A DNA stretch of 35,756 nucleotides, taken from positions 1,197,439 to 1,233,194 of the forward strand of contig NW_027152029.1 of the NCBI RefSeq assembly GCF_004359215.1, given 5' to 3'. This document shows, one piece after another, positions 20,315-30,675 of this stretch. Below the pieces are notes generated by a model, which was not told where the DNA came from, did not search any database, and saw only the letters and a list, made by a program, of their open reading frames with translations. Position numbers and translations under genes: made by a program. The stretch is from Bremia lactucae. Taxonomy: Eukaryota > Oomycota > Peronosporomycetes > Peronosporales > Peronosporaceae. Within the stretch, counting starts at the first letter, position 1; every line of letters begins with the position of its first letter.

Positions 20315-20340
20315 TATGCATCAACTTTCGCAACTCTTTA
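20278..20340. repeat. 63-bp near-perfect palindrome spanning the Copia pol stop
   Basis: An outer stem of 18 perfect bp (20278-20295 with 20323-20340) and an inner stem of 10 perfect bp (20298-20307 with 20311-20320) are separated by 2-nt bulges, with loop CTG. The left arm is coding (last residues of pol) and the right arm is non-coding, just before the polypurine tract. Confidence 0.95.
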
Positions 20341-20361
20341 AGGGCTGACAGGTGAGCATAT

Positions 20362-20374
20362 GACAGAGGAGGAC
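20362..20374 (+). promoter_or_regulatory. Copia polypurine tract
   Basis: GACAGAGGAGGAC lies directly upstream of the 3' LTR start, the expected position of the plus-strand primer. Confidence 0.65.
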
Positions 20375-20503
20375 TATTTCAATATGCACAAAGAAGGTGC
20401 ATAGGGCGACATTTCAATTTAAGCGCATAGAAGGTGCGTTATGCGACTTTTCAAGATACACACAAAGAAGGTACGTGAGTGCAAATTAAGGGCTCATTAC
20501 TCC
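20375..20503 (+). mobile_element. Copia 3' LTR, left part
   Basis: Aligns with 15586-15713, including the three 36-bp units, and stops at the junction with a family B LTR (20504). The rest of this LTR is at 32215-32310. Confidence 0.85.
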
Positions 20504-20841
20504 TGTAGACGGGCACGTCTAAATGCGGCCACGCTCTACGCGAACACACACTCTAGCACAGCGACGAAGCGGTTTAACCAGCTTCTCTTGCGTGCAGTGA
20601 GGTAGTTGTGGTGGGCGCGTTAGCGACCTCACCCAACACACTAAGTACTTTAGTTAAGTGTCGTCACGGGAGCGGTAATCCGGTTCCTCGTGCGCACTTA
20701 CTAAGTAGAAAGTATTTTTCAGACTGATTTATATTTAATCGCATTATATATAAATACCTTTTTTTACCAATCAAAATGTCATCTCTATAGATAACACTAA
20801 TATGTATTGCGAGCGTATCTTTCTAGATACCTCGTTTTAAC

Positions 20842-20862
20842 GGATGACGCTAGGCGTCATCC
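20842..20862. repeat. Conserved LTR hairpin 1 of family B
   Basis: 9-bp stem with a 3-nt loop. Present in all four family B LTRs (near 6558, 20842, 24556, 31857); in the B0 copy a G-T pair keeps the stem. It could be an RNA stem or a palindromic protein site in the LTR. Confidence 0.8.
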
Positions 20863-20972
20863 CTCCTAATGTGAATGCACCTATGTGCATCACATACACA
20901 AGGGTTCGTCACAAATGTAAACCACACTCGAGTGCTGAGTCTATTTACTAGTTTAAGTAATTGACCATTCCC

Positions 20973-20995
20973 TTAAGTACACCAAGTGTACTTAA
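20973..20995. repeat. Conserved LTR hairpin 2 of family B
   Basis: TTAAGTACAC and GTGTACTTAA form a 10-bp stem with a 3-nt loop (CAA here, TCG at 24423-24445 and 31724-31746). Kept in three LTRs, slightly decayed in B0. Confidence 0.8.
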
Positions 20996-21057
20996 CGGAA
21001 ACTGTGAAGCATTAGGGCAACTTTAGCCCATTACACCCCCCCCCCACTCTAAAGAAC

Positions 21058-23372
21058 GAATTTTTCGTGCATAGTAGGGCCGAGGACAGGCTGAGAGCAA
21101 TAGAGTCGCAATTGCGTCATTAAGACGCTGTGTTGCAGACTTTGAAGGACGCCCAATTGTACGTCAACTTGCAAAAGTGCGTCATAGCGGTCCCTGAGAA
21201 ATCTGTGCTGGATTTCATCGTAGGTACACACACACATGGTGTACGAGCAGACCCAGACAAGGTAAAATCAGTAATGGAATGGCCAATCCCACGGCACGTG
21301 AAGGATTTGCGCCAATTCCTAGGGCTCGCTAATTACTTGCATAAATATAGCAATAATTATGCTGAGCAAACCAAACCCATTCTGACGCGATCTCTTGTAG
21401 AGGCACCGGTGTTGGCATTGCCAGACGCAGATAAGCCCTTAGCGTCGTCTGCGATGCAAGTAATTTTGCAATCGGCAGCGCGCTCATGCAGAAGGATGAC
21501 GACGGCGTAGACCGTGTCATCTCTTATCAGTCCCGGCGTTTAAAAGCCGCGGAACTGAATTATTCGTGCATGACAAAGAGCTTTCAATAAAGTATGCTCT
21601 TGTCAAGTTTCGTGTGCACCTATAGGGCACCGAATCATTTGTGGTTTATACGGATCACGCATCACTGCGGACCGCAATAAACTCACCGCACCTCTCGCCA
21701 AGAATGGCAAGATGGCTCACATTCCTCTCTGAATTTAATATCAAAGTTGAATATAAGCCGGGTAAGTCGAATGTGTTGGCTGACGCTTTATCGCGCAGAC
21801 CAGACTTCGAGGTTAGACACCAGGAAAGTGTGTCTAGTGCGAAAGCACAATTTCAGCCGTCAACGTTGGCAGCCATGAAGGCATACCACGAGACGAGCTC
21901 ATTGGCCTCTGAGATGAAAGAGAGCTACAGGCAGGACGACCATTGTCGCATGCTGTTGGATCACTTCGGTGGACGAAAGGTTTCCCTTCCGTCGCACGTG
22001 AAAGCTAAGCTATATCGCTTTAGCTAAATCGATGGCCTGCTATGGCATCAGCTGTCACCTTGTGATCCTTTGAGAATCCATGTGCCTCATGACACAGATC
22101 TCAAGCTGATGGTCCTTCACGAGCTCCATGATGCGCCAGCTAGTGGGCATCTGGGCCGTGAAAAGACATTCCTACGAGTGTCGGAGGAATTTTGGTGGCC
22201 GCACCTATATAGATGGTTGCCGAACAATATTCGCTCTTACGAACAGTGTCAGCGCGTTAAGCCTGCACCGTTCAGCAGTGCGCCCTGAAGCAGCTACCGA
22301 TTCCAACGGATTATTGGAAGTCAGTAAATCTTGACTTCATGTTTGGCATGTTGTCCGATTTAAAGAATGGACGGGCTCAGACTGAGCAAAATGGTGCATT
22401 TAGCACCATGTAAGATATCGATCACAGGCAAGGAGGCAGCTCTCTTGTTCCTGGATAATGTATACCGACTACACGGGATGCCCGAGTCCATAGTATTGGA
22501 CCGGGCTGCTAGGTAACAAGCTCCACATGTCGACCGCAGACCATCCCCAGACCGATGGCCAAATAGAACGTGCCAATCGGGTCGTGGCGGATGTCTTGCG
22601 CACTATAGCAACTTCCAAAGAGTGGGGCAATCAATTGCCCTTTGTAGAGTTAACTGTAAATAACAGTGTTCACGCCAGTACGGGTGAGACACCGTTTTAT
22701 ATTAACGGACTGCGCCATCCTCGGACGCCAGTCTCGTTTGTGCGAAGCCTGAGTCTTATTGAAGGATCCAAAGGACGACATATCCCCAATTCTCTTAAAG
22801 AGACCGATGGTGACGCAAACTGTGAGTCGAGCGTCGATCGTTTGAGGGGGACGGTGAAGGTGAAAAGCTATCGGACCGACTCCTCCCACCACGAACAGGA
22901 CTTGGAGAGCGAGGGAAATCACGCGAGTAACGCGGATCCCTCACCGTTTCCTCTCATAGAGGTCCAAGCGAGTCTTCAGGCGTTCATAACCTTGACGAGC
23001 CTTCGCTCGGACATCAACAAGATCCGAGGTCAGTCGCGAGACTTGACCCTCGAGATTCCCAATGCGTCGTTCAACAGCGCTATATAATGCCTGCGACTGA
23101 ACGGACGCGGGTAAGGCAGCCGCGAGTAGGTGGGAGAGATCGCCAATTCTATCGGGCGCCGTCTGCGCTGATGGATGCGGGTGGGAACCAACGATTCCTT
23201 GTTGGAAGGTTTCTTGCCCACCGCTCCGTGAGGCATAAATATTAAATCCTCGTCCAATGGAAAGGTTACCCGAAGCGTTTTGACCCTTGGGAACCGATCG
23301 ATACCCTACGTATTGATGTGCCCGGCTTGGTGGCTACCTATGAAAAGGAGCACCAGCTAAGGCCTCTTCGCT
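21058..23372 (+). pseudogene. 5'-truncated Gypsy pol of element B2 (RT thumb to chromodomain)
   Basis: Begins inside RT (VHSRAEDRLRAIES, then AQLYVNLQKCVIA and VKDLRQFLGLANYLHKYSNN, 21065-21360). RNase H follows (YTDHASLRTAINSPHLSPRM and VEYKPGKSNVLADALSRRPD, 21641-21810), then the integrase zinc region (LHELHDAPASGHLGREKTFL, 22095-22155, with the first Cys of the CxxC pair replaced by Tyr), a core fragment with TDGQIERANRVVADVLRTIA (22551-22610), and a chromodomain (about 23165-23370). Compared with B1 about 0.6 kb of integrase C-terminus is missing after 22760. Frameshifts and stops are present. Confidence 0.85.
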
Positions 23373-24361
23373 AGTCTCAAATGAACTAGCAGAAGTAGCG
23401 TTGTGAGAAGAAACAGGGGGTAAAGTACCACCCATGATTTCTTTCTCACGCATCGAAACGGAATGCTGATAAATGCGGCGCGAAAATTTCGCCTCGTATT
23501 GGTCGGGCGTTTCATTCGAACGCAACACGACCTGGACCGAGAAAATACGCCCAAGCGATTTTCCCTGAGCCCTCCATGATTTAAAGACGCCATAATAATA
23601 TGTGCGTCTAGAAGAGCGCGCTCTAGGAGCGACGCTCTTGGCCCGTTTAAACGAGGCCATATAGATAGAGGGGGCATCAATGATATGCCACCCATCACAT
23701 AGCCACGTTCAAAACGACTGGCTTGTGACTCCGACTGAGCACGTTCACGTGTCGTTGGTGGAGCTTTACGTTCAGGCCCTTCTGCGTCAGACCTTTTGTG
23801 AATGACGGTCTGAGCATAAGGCGTTGTGATTATACCCAACGGAAAAGCGGCTGCGCCTTTATGGGTAGCGCTCTCATTACCTGTCGCTGCGCTATCCAGC
23901 GCAGAAGACGAGACAGCATTGCTGTCTCCATGTTGCGAGCCATGAGAGAAGTTGGATGGACAATAATGCGCCATCATCCTTCCTCATGAGCTCGTTGTCC
24001 GCATCACTACTATGAGGTGACAGCAACGGTGTCGACTCATTGTAGTCGACAATGAGCGACGGATCAACATCCTCACTTTTAAAGTGGAATTGACCCTTAA
24101 GCCCCGTAAACGCGACAGCAGCAGTTCCTGTCGGCGTTTCGACTAAGGCATTAGACGCTGCCAGTGAGTTAACACGGCGCGTGCGCTAAGTGCGAGGTTG
24201 AGTGGGCGTCTTCGCAGACGACCCACCAACGTGGCACCTTCTTGGTGGCATCTTTGGCGCCGTGTATGGAAACACATGTCGCTAGAGTAGTTGAGTGAAC
24301 TAGCGGCGCGTAAAGCTGCTCGCAGTTCCTCGCTCCTATTTGACGAATTTAAAATGTACAT
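23337..24361 (-). pseudogene. Antisense accessory gene of Gypsy family B (copy in B2)
   Basis: Near-identical to 30638-31662, so the same reading applies: ATG at 24361, about 20 bp from the LTR, then pieces in three frames on the - strand ending about 23334, overlapping the + strand chromodomain end. Longest pieces are 23977-23357 and 23660-23334. It lies between the pol end (TAG at about 23370) and the LTR at 24383, antisense to pol. Function unknown. It lies within a 1.5-kb tract shared with B1. Confidence 0.55.
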
Positions 24362-24370
24362 TCGTTCTTT

Positions 24371-24382
24371 AAGGGGGGATGG
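24371..24382 (+). promoter_or_regulatory. Polypurine tract of B2
   Basis: AAGGGGGGATGG immediately upstream of the LTR at 24383, the same as at 31672-31683. Confidence 0.8.
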
Positions 24383-24912
24383 TTTAACGGGCTAAAGTTG
24401 CCCTAATGTATCACAGTTCCCATTAAGTACACTCGGTGTACTTAAGGGGATAGTCAATTACTTAAACTAGTAAATAGACTCAGCACTCGAGTGTGGTTTA
24501 CATTTGTGACTAACCTTTGTGGATGTGATGGACATGGGTGCATTCACATTAGGAGGGATGACGCCTAGCGTCATCCGTTACGCGAGGTATCTAGAAAGAT
24601 ACGCTCGCAATACATATTAGTGTTATCTATAGAGATGACATTTTGATTGGTAAAAAACGTATTTATATATAATGCGATCAAATATAAATCAGTCTGATAA
24701 ATACTTTCTACTTAGTAAGTGCGCACGAGAAACCGGATTACCGCTCCCGTAACGACACTTAACTAAAGTACTTAGTGCGTTGGGTGAAGTCGCTAACGCG
24801 CCCACCACAACTACCTCACTGCACGCAAGAGAAGCTGGTTAAACCGCTTTCTCGCTGTGCTAGGGTGTGTGCCTAAGTAGAGCGTGGCCGCATTACGACG
24901 TTCCCACCTACA
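24383..24912 (+). mobile_element. LTR shared by B2 (3') and B1 (5')
   Basis: Matches 31684-32214 with one 1-bp indel (about 24659) over the first 460 bp but about nine differences in the last 70 bp. The inferred start TTTAACGGGC has lost the TGTAA form seen in the other copies; the end is CCTACA. It is preceded by a polypurine tract, which belongs to B2. Confidence 0.85.
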
Positions 24913-24914
24913 TT

Positions 24915-24926
24915 TGGTAGCACTTG
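24915..24926 (+). promoter_or_regulatory. B1 primer-binding site candidate
   Basis: TGGTAGCACTTG lies 2 bp after the LTR end; TGG complementary to a tRNA CCA end is the usual start. I could not name the tRNA. B0 has a decayed version at the corresponding place. Confidence 0.55.
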
Positions 24927-24968
24927 TAATCGTTCCCACGACCCGCATCCCTGCGTGTGTACGTGAGG

Positions 24969-25974
24969 ATGAGCCTCAATATTGATTGGGCTCATTTCTT
25001 CCACCTTTCCAAACTTCATAGGGAGGTGGCAGGGCTTATGGCGCAGAGACTTGGTGAACAAGCCCTGACAAGTCTCATGGGCAATTCTCCTGAGCAACAT
25101 GTTGCTCAGTTGGAGTAGTTTGACGCATTCGTGCTCGGACAGCGGAGAGCCGCGTCCGAGGCACAGAGCCATGCTGCGGCGGAGTGCGTCACTCAGACTC
25201 AGGATGAGCTAAGGCGTGAGCAGGCTCGGAGCGAGGCTCTCAACAGGACTGTTGAAATACTCTCCACCGGGCCTATTCGGATGGACTGCCCAAGTTCGAT
25301 GGAACTGCAGCGCCCACGATTGTTCACTGGCTTTTAGCCGTGGAGCGATGCGGTTTCGCGCAGCTCATCGAGGACGACAGCCAGATGGTGTCGTACGCCA
25401 TGTCGCATCTGCGCGGTAATTCCTTAGAGTGGGCTTACTCGGCGATTATGGCGGACAGAAAGGCGTTCCCTGCATGAGCGATGTTTAAGAAAAAAAATTG
25501 CGCCAGCCGCCGAACAACGAAGTGTTGCTTCAGGCGCGCTTCTTTGGAGTGCGACAGGCGAAGCGATCTCTACAAGAGTATGGGCAAGAGATGCGCTCGC
25601 TGTCGGCGTCCATTACCGTAGGTCCGATTCCGGAGCACATTAAGGAGCCCACGCATATGAACGGACTACGGCATGGCCATTGCGACAGGTCCTTTTCAGA
25701 AAGGTACCGTCAACGATATAAGAGGCAATTCAAATTGCATTAGTTGAGGAGCAATCCTACAACATTGCCTCGGCGACAGCTTGGTATTAAGCCGTCGGCC
25801 GAGAAGTCAGATGCCACTCCCATGAAGTTGGACAATCCAGACGTTGTCTGCTTTAAATGCGGCAAGCGCGGCCATATGATGGCTAGCTGCTATGCCAGGG
25901 TCCTTGCTGGAGCAAAGATGCCCAGAAAGAGGACTCCCTTTCCAAAGGGCGATGGCAAGAACCAGCGAGCGTGA
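24969..25974 (+). pseudogene. gag: B1 gag
   Basis: ATG 24969 opens MSLNIDWAHFFHLSKLHREV and PEQHVAQLE, then a TAG stop (25116-25118). The same frame continues with an Ala/Glu/Arg-rich coiled coil (RREQARSEALNRTVEILSTG, about 25215-25270). Later frames give HLRGNSLEWAYSAIMADRKA, QARFFGVRQAKRSLQEYGQE and GPIPEHIKEP (25410-25660), the capsid region shared with B0, then the zinc knuckle CFKCGKRGHMMASC (about 25850-25891) and a basic tail to TGA at 25974. At least one stop and several frameshifts. Confidence 0.85.
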
Positions 25975-25989
25975 CGCATGAGTTCTGCA

Positions 25990-26620
25990 TCGACCACTGA
26001 GGGATCGGGAATTGCAGGTGCGCAGTAGGGGCGGGATGCCCTACTGACGGTGACTCTGAAGCTACCCCTAAGTTCAGAGTTGTCGTTCACATGGGTAGCA
26101 TAGTCCCTGAGGTCTCGAAATTTTTTTTTTTCGGACCTCAACCCTGCTGGTCTATAGCGCTCATGTAAGAGGCTATGACCAGGTGATGACCCTCCTAGTG
26201 GATTCGGGTGCATCACAAAATTTTGTGAAACTCGCGGCTCTAAGAAAGAGACCGGCGATGTTTGAGTCGCTTTGCCAGGATGGCAAGCGAGAAGAGGCGA
26301 CCGTTCGTTTAGCTAACGGCGCGCTCGTTAAGTCTGAGGGAGTTCAGGTTGAAACTCGCCTTCAGCTTTAGTGACTTCTCTTGTAAAGAGAAGCTCACTG
26401 TGCTAGGAATGGAGAGTTCGTATTACCTCATCCTAGGATGCCATGGTTGGCAAACACCAACAATAGATAGACTGGCGTACACGAACAGTTGCGAGCTCTA
26501 CGCAGGACACAGGAGAGGAGACGTATGCAACTGGGGTCGTGTCGAACACAGTTGTGGGTGCGCTGACGAGATGTCAAACGTCACCAATTCCTACCCAGCT
26601 CGTGGAGACTAAGGTAGTGA
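25990..26620 (+). pseudogene. B1 aspartic protease
   Basis: Frame 26183-26371 contains LLVDSGASQNFV (about 26190-26225), a retroviral-type aspartic protease active site with catalytic Asp intact, then ATVRLANGALVKSEGVQVET. After a frame shift at about 26365, DFSCKEKLTVLGMESSYYLI and LGCHGW complete the fold, the second conserved block of Gypsy proteases. It processes gag-pol. A run of eleven T at 26120-26130 interrupts the region upstream. Confidence 0.85.
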
Positions 26621-27975
26621 AAATGGCAATGACAATTAGTCATATGTCTCATAGTCCTGCACAGAGCTGAGAGCTTGTGGTAGTAGACAGCGAGCTGACA
26701 GGAAGTCATGCGTCGCATAACCGGCACAGTGCCTAGAGCCTGGTGCGGCTGTGAAGGGTGCGTTAGCCAGGAGAGCAACGGCACCCGCTTCCCAGAAAGA
26801 GGTCGTGGTGACTCGAAGAACAAATACCCGACAGATTAAAACGATCAGAGGCACGTCTAAACGTGTGACCTTTGGATCAGCTCCTAATAAAGAGGATGGG
26901 CCTTCGAACGAGGTATTCGAGGCCGCCAAAGACGAAATTGCGGAAGCATCCTCAGTTGGGGTGCTCCGGCAAGTCTTAAAATCTACCGAGAGATAATTAA
27001 TCTACCGGAGATGTCGTGTGATCTGTTCCTTGCCGAATTAAATGAAGGAAGATCCACGAAATATTCACACCAGTTCCAGAAGAGAACTTGGTGGACTGTT
27101 GCTCGTCGTCCACAATGGACGAGAGCGTCCTAGAATCGGACAAAAAGAAACAGCTCGCTGGTCAAGGATGGAATGCCTTGAGAGACAGTTTGTTCTTTGA
27201 GCTTGTGTGAAAACATTGCTATGTGTTCCCAGAAGAAGTGCCGAGCAGCCTACCAGCAGATAGGGGCATCGGGCACGAGATAGACCTCGAACCTGGCACC
27301 AAGTATTGTGTGACCAGGCAATGGCCGTTGCCGAAAGAACAAGTCGATTATATCGATGAGCTCTTTGACAAGCGAGCCAAGGCGGGACATGTGCGTGAGA
27401 GCAAATCACCTCACTGCAGCCCGACCTTTTGTTTGCGTAAAGCCACAGGCGGACGGCGCGTGGTTCATGCTTACAATAAGCTGAACACGGCGACCATACC
27501 GGCTCAAACGCCAATCCCACGGAAAGATGTTTTGTTGAACTCCACGGGTAAGGAAACTACAGTTTCCGTGTTGGATTTGTAGGATGGTATCAGGTACTCA
27601 TGAGAAAGTCCGATGTAGCAAAAACAGCTGTAAGCATACAAAGCGGTATGCTCTGGGAGTGGCTTGTGATAACCCAAGGGTTGAAAAACGCACCGGCGAC
27701 ATTCAACCGGGTGGTGGCTTACGTGATGCGTCAGCACCGTGCCTACGCGCCCCATTACTTTGACAATGTATTCGTGCATAGTACGACCGAGGACGGGCTG
27801 AGCGCAATGGAGTCGCACAAGCGTCATTTAGACGCTGTGTTGCAGACTCCGAAGGACGCCCAATTATACGTCAACTTGCAAAAGTGCGTCATAGGGGTCA
27901 TTAAGATACCAGTGCTGGGCTGCATCGTAGGTACACATGGTGCACGAACAGACCCAGACAGGGTGAATCGGTAAA
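26621..27975 (+). pseudogene. B1 reverse transcriptase
   Basis: A poorly conserved spacer (26621-27200) leads to frame 27223-27582: FPEEVPSSLPADRGIGHEID, then VDYIDELFDKRAKAGHVRES, TFCLRKATGGRRVVHAYNKL and TATIPAQTPIPRKDVLLN, the fingers and palm start. After a stop, 27600-27974 continues with GMLWEWLVITQGLKNAPATF and HYFDNVFVHSTTEDGLSAME: the catalytic FDD has become FDN, which should abolish polymerase activity. AQLYVNLQKCVIG follows. The thumb continues to about 28060 in other frames. Confidence 0.9.
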
Positions 27976-28060
27976 GGAATGGCCAATAGCACGACATGTT
28001 AAGGATTTGCGCCAATATCTACGGCTCGCTTATTACTTGCATAAATATAGCAAGAATTTT

Positions 28061-28610
28061 GCTGACAAACTAAACCATTATCTGACCTCCTTAATAAGGA
28101 CGCAGAATGGGTTTGATTAATACAATGAGATGATGCGTTCACATCAGAGAAGCAATCTCTTGTAGAGGCACCGGTCTTGGCATTGCCAGACGCGGATAAA
28201 CCCTTTAGCGTCGTCTGTGATGCAAGTAATTTTGCAATCGGCAGCGCGCTCATGCAGAAGGATGACGACGGCGTTGACCGCGTCATCTGTTATCAGTCCC
28301 GGCTTTTAAAAGCCGCTGAACTGAATTAGTCCGTGCATGACAAAGAGCTACTTTAAAAAAAGTTTGCTCTTGTCAAATTTCGTGTGCAACTATTGGGCAC
28401 CGAAGCATTTGTGGTTTATACGGATCACGCATCACTGCGGACCGCAATAAACTCACCGCACCTCTCGCCTAGAATGGTAAGATGGCTTAGATTCTTTTCT
28501 GTTAATCTCAAAATTGAATACAAGCCGAATAAGTCGAATGACTTGGCTGACGCTTTATCGCGCAGACCAGACTTGGAGGTAAGACCTTAGAAAAGCGTCT
28601 GTTTAGTACT
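28061..28610 (+). pseudogene. B1 RNase H
   Basis: Broken start (about 28150-28310; LALPDADKPFSVVCDASNFA readable, with the first acidic residue in CDAS), then frame 28384-28590 with FVVYTDHASLRTAINSPHLS and IEYKPNKSNDLADALSRRPD. Very close to B2 21641-21830. Stops at about 28329 and 28589 interrupt it. Confidence 0.85.
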
Positions 28611-30110
28611 GAAGCACAATTTCAGCCGTCAATGTTGGCAGCAATAAAAGCATACCAAGTGACGAGCTCATTAGCCTCTGAAATAAAAGAGAGCTACAGT
28701 CAGGACGACCATTGTCGCATGCTGTTGGATCACTTTGGTGGACAAAAGGTAACCCTTCCGTCGCACCTGAAAGCTAAGCTAAATCGCTTAAGCTACAGCG
28801 ATGGCCTGTTATGGCATCAGCTGTCACCTTGTGATCCCTTGAGAATCTATGTGCCTCATGACACAGATGTCAAGCTGATGATCCTTCACGAGCTCCATGA
28901 TGCTTCATTCAATGAGCATCAAGGCCGTGAACAGACATTCTTACGAGTGTCACAGAATTTTGGTGGCCAACTATATTCCCAGTGTCAGCGCACCAAGCCT
29001 GCACCGTCCAGCAGTGCATCACTAAAGCCGCTACCAATTCCAACAAACTGTTGGAAGTCAGTAAGCCTGGACTTCATGTTTAGCATGCCGCCCAATCATA
29101 AGGGTCGGATGGGGCTCGTCGTCATTGTAGACAGACTGAGCAAAATAATGCATTTCGCACCATGTAAAACATCGATCACAGGCAAGGAGGCAGCTGCCCG
29201 AGTCCATAGTATTGGACCGGGATCCACGTTTTACGCCAGAATTTTGGCGACATGTGTTCGAGCTGCTAGGTAACAAGCTCCACATGTCGACCGCAGATTA
29301 ACCCTAGACCGAGAGCCAAACAGAACGTGCCAATCGGGTCGTGGCGGATGTCTTACGCACTTTAGCAACCCCCAAAGAGTGAAGCAAGCAATTGCCCTTT
29401 GTGGAATTCGCTATAATAACAATATCCACGCCAGTACGGGTGAGACACCGTTTTATATTAACGGACTGCGCCATCCTCGGACGCCATCCTCGGACGCCAG
29501 TCTCGTTTGTACGCAGCCCGAGTCTTAGTGGGGGAGTGCCCCTCACTATGCTCGGTGCGAAAGAGGGATATAGTTTCGTCAATATGACGATGACCCGCGA
29601 GGGTATCATCTTCACGACAGAACTTGCCCTAGTAACCCTGTCAATTTTGCAGTGGTCATTAAAACTACGTCTTATGACCGACCTCTTGGCGGTATCATAG
29701 GCGAGTTTGATGCTAAAAGCGTGAACGAAGCTCAACGCTTTGTGGATGAGCGATTAGCCATCACACGAAAAGTCCGTGACACGATGGCAAGCGCACAGGA
29801 CAAGCAAAAAGAATATGCGGACCGAAAGGGTCGCAAAAATAATGAACGCTTTAGAGTGGGTGAAAAAACGTACTATTAAGTACTGCTACCCTACCTTAAA
29901 ATGCAATTACTGTACTACCTGGAGATACTACGAAGTTGCTGCCGCGTTTCATTGGGCCCTTTACGGTGGTAGAAGAGGTTGGAGACCTAAATTATAGGCT
30001 CACTCTTCCCCCGTACATGCAGACGCACCCCGTATCTTACGTGGGTCGTCTGAAACGGTGTGTACACCCAAATGAGGTCACATATTCCTGTCCGTCTAAG
30101 CAGACCGATG
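28611..30110 (+). pseudogene. B1 integrase
   Basis: Frame 28632-29273 gives the zinc region (LHELHDASFNEHQGREQTFL), YSQCQRTKPAPSSSAS, and the core start (SVSLDFMFSMPPNHKGRMGL and VIVDRLSKIMHFAPCKTSIT) with the first catalytic Asp. A deletion and frame change follow, with the second Asp readable in another frame near 29215 (LDRDPRFTPEFW). The third region is damaged: stops fall within the TDGQTERANR-like stretch near 29300. The C-terminal domain reads LPRFIGPFTVVEEVGDLNYR (about 29939-30000) and MQTHPVSYVGRLKRC. A 13-bp duplication lies at 29473-29500. Confidence 0.85.
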
Positions 30111-30675
30111 GTGACGCCGACTGTAATTCGATCGTCGTTCGGGTGAGGGCGGCAGAGAAGGCGAAAAACTGTCAGCCGACCGACTCCTCCCACCACGAAC
30201 AGGACTCGGAGGGCGAGAAACATCACGCGAGTAACGCGGATCCCTCAGCATTATCCGCTCAAAAAGGTCCAAGCGAGTCTTCAGGCGTTCATAAACCTGA
30301 CGAGCCTTCGCTCGGACATCACAAAGATCCGAGGTCAGACGCGAGACTTGACCCACGATATCGGCAATACGTCGTTCAGCAGCGCTAAACGCCTGTGATT
30401 GAACGGACAAAGGTAAGGCAGCCGCGAGTAGGTGGGCGAGATCGCCACTCCTATCGGGCGCCGCATGCACTAATGGATGCGGGTGGTTATCAACGCTTTC
30501 TTGTTGTAAGGTTGCTTGCCCACCGCTCCGTGAGACAAAGGTATCAGATCCTCGTCGATGGAAAGGTTACCCGAAGAGTTTTGACTCTTGGGAACCGATC
30601 GATATCCTACGTATTGATGTGCCCGGCATGGTGGCTGCCTATGAAAAGGAGCACCAGCTAAGGCCTCTTCGCTAG
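30111..30675 (+). pseudogene. B1 pol linker and chromodomain
   Basis: A hydrophilic linker (30111-30440) leads to DAGGYQRFLVVRLLAHRSVR (about 30477-30535). After a 1-nt shift the domain continues RWKGYPKSFDSWEP and IDVPGMVAAYEKEHQL to TAG (about 30673). The aromatic cage positions of a chromodomain (F, W, W/Y) are recognisable. The same domain ends B2 at 23370. The antisense accessory gene begins to overlap at its 3' end. Confidence 0.85.

Larger units (their letters stand above)
20504..21035 (-). mobile_element. Gypsy family B LTR in inverted orientation
   Basis: 532 bp with TGTAGACGGG at 20504 and CCCATTACA at 21035. It is the reverse complement of the LTRs at 24383 and 31684. Its left end abuts Copia LTR sequence. 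Its right end abuts a C run and then RT of element B2, which is on the other strand, so it is not a normal 5' LTR for B2. It contains a 9-bp stem GGATGACGC/GCGTCATCC (20842-20850/20854-20862) and a 10-bp stem (20973-20982/20986-20995). Confidence 0.85.

Noticed and set aside
21036..21044. C9 run as a functional tract or assembly gap
   Set aside because: A short homopolymer at the junction of an inverted LTR and truncated RT; it may be a polypurine tract on the other strand or a repair scar, but nothing supports a specific call.
23357..23977. The full 206-codon frame in the family B antisense gene as one continuous protein
   Set aside because: After about 23660 the neighbouring frame (MASFKRAK onward) looks more protein-like, with aromatic and basic blocks, so the last third of this frame is probably out of register.
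24143..24361. Possible start of a host gene next to an LTR
   Set aside because: The identical sequence occurs at 31444-31662 in the same position relative to pol and LTR, so it is part of the element.
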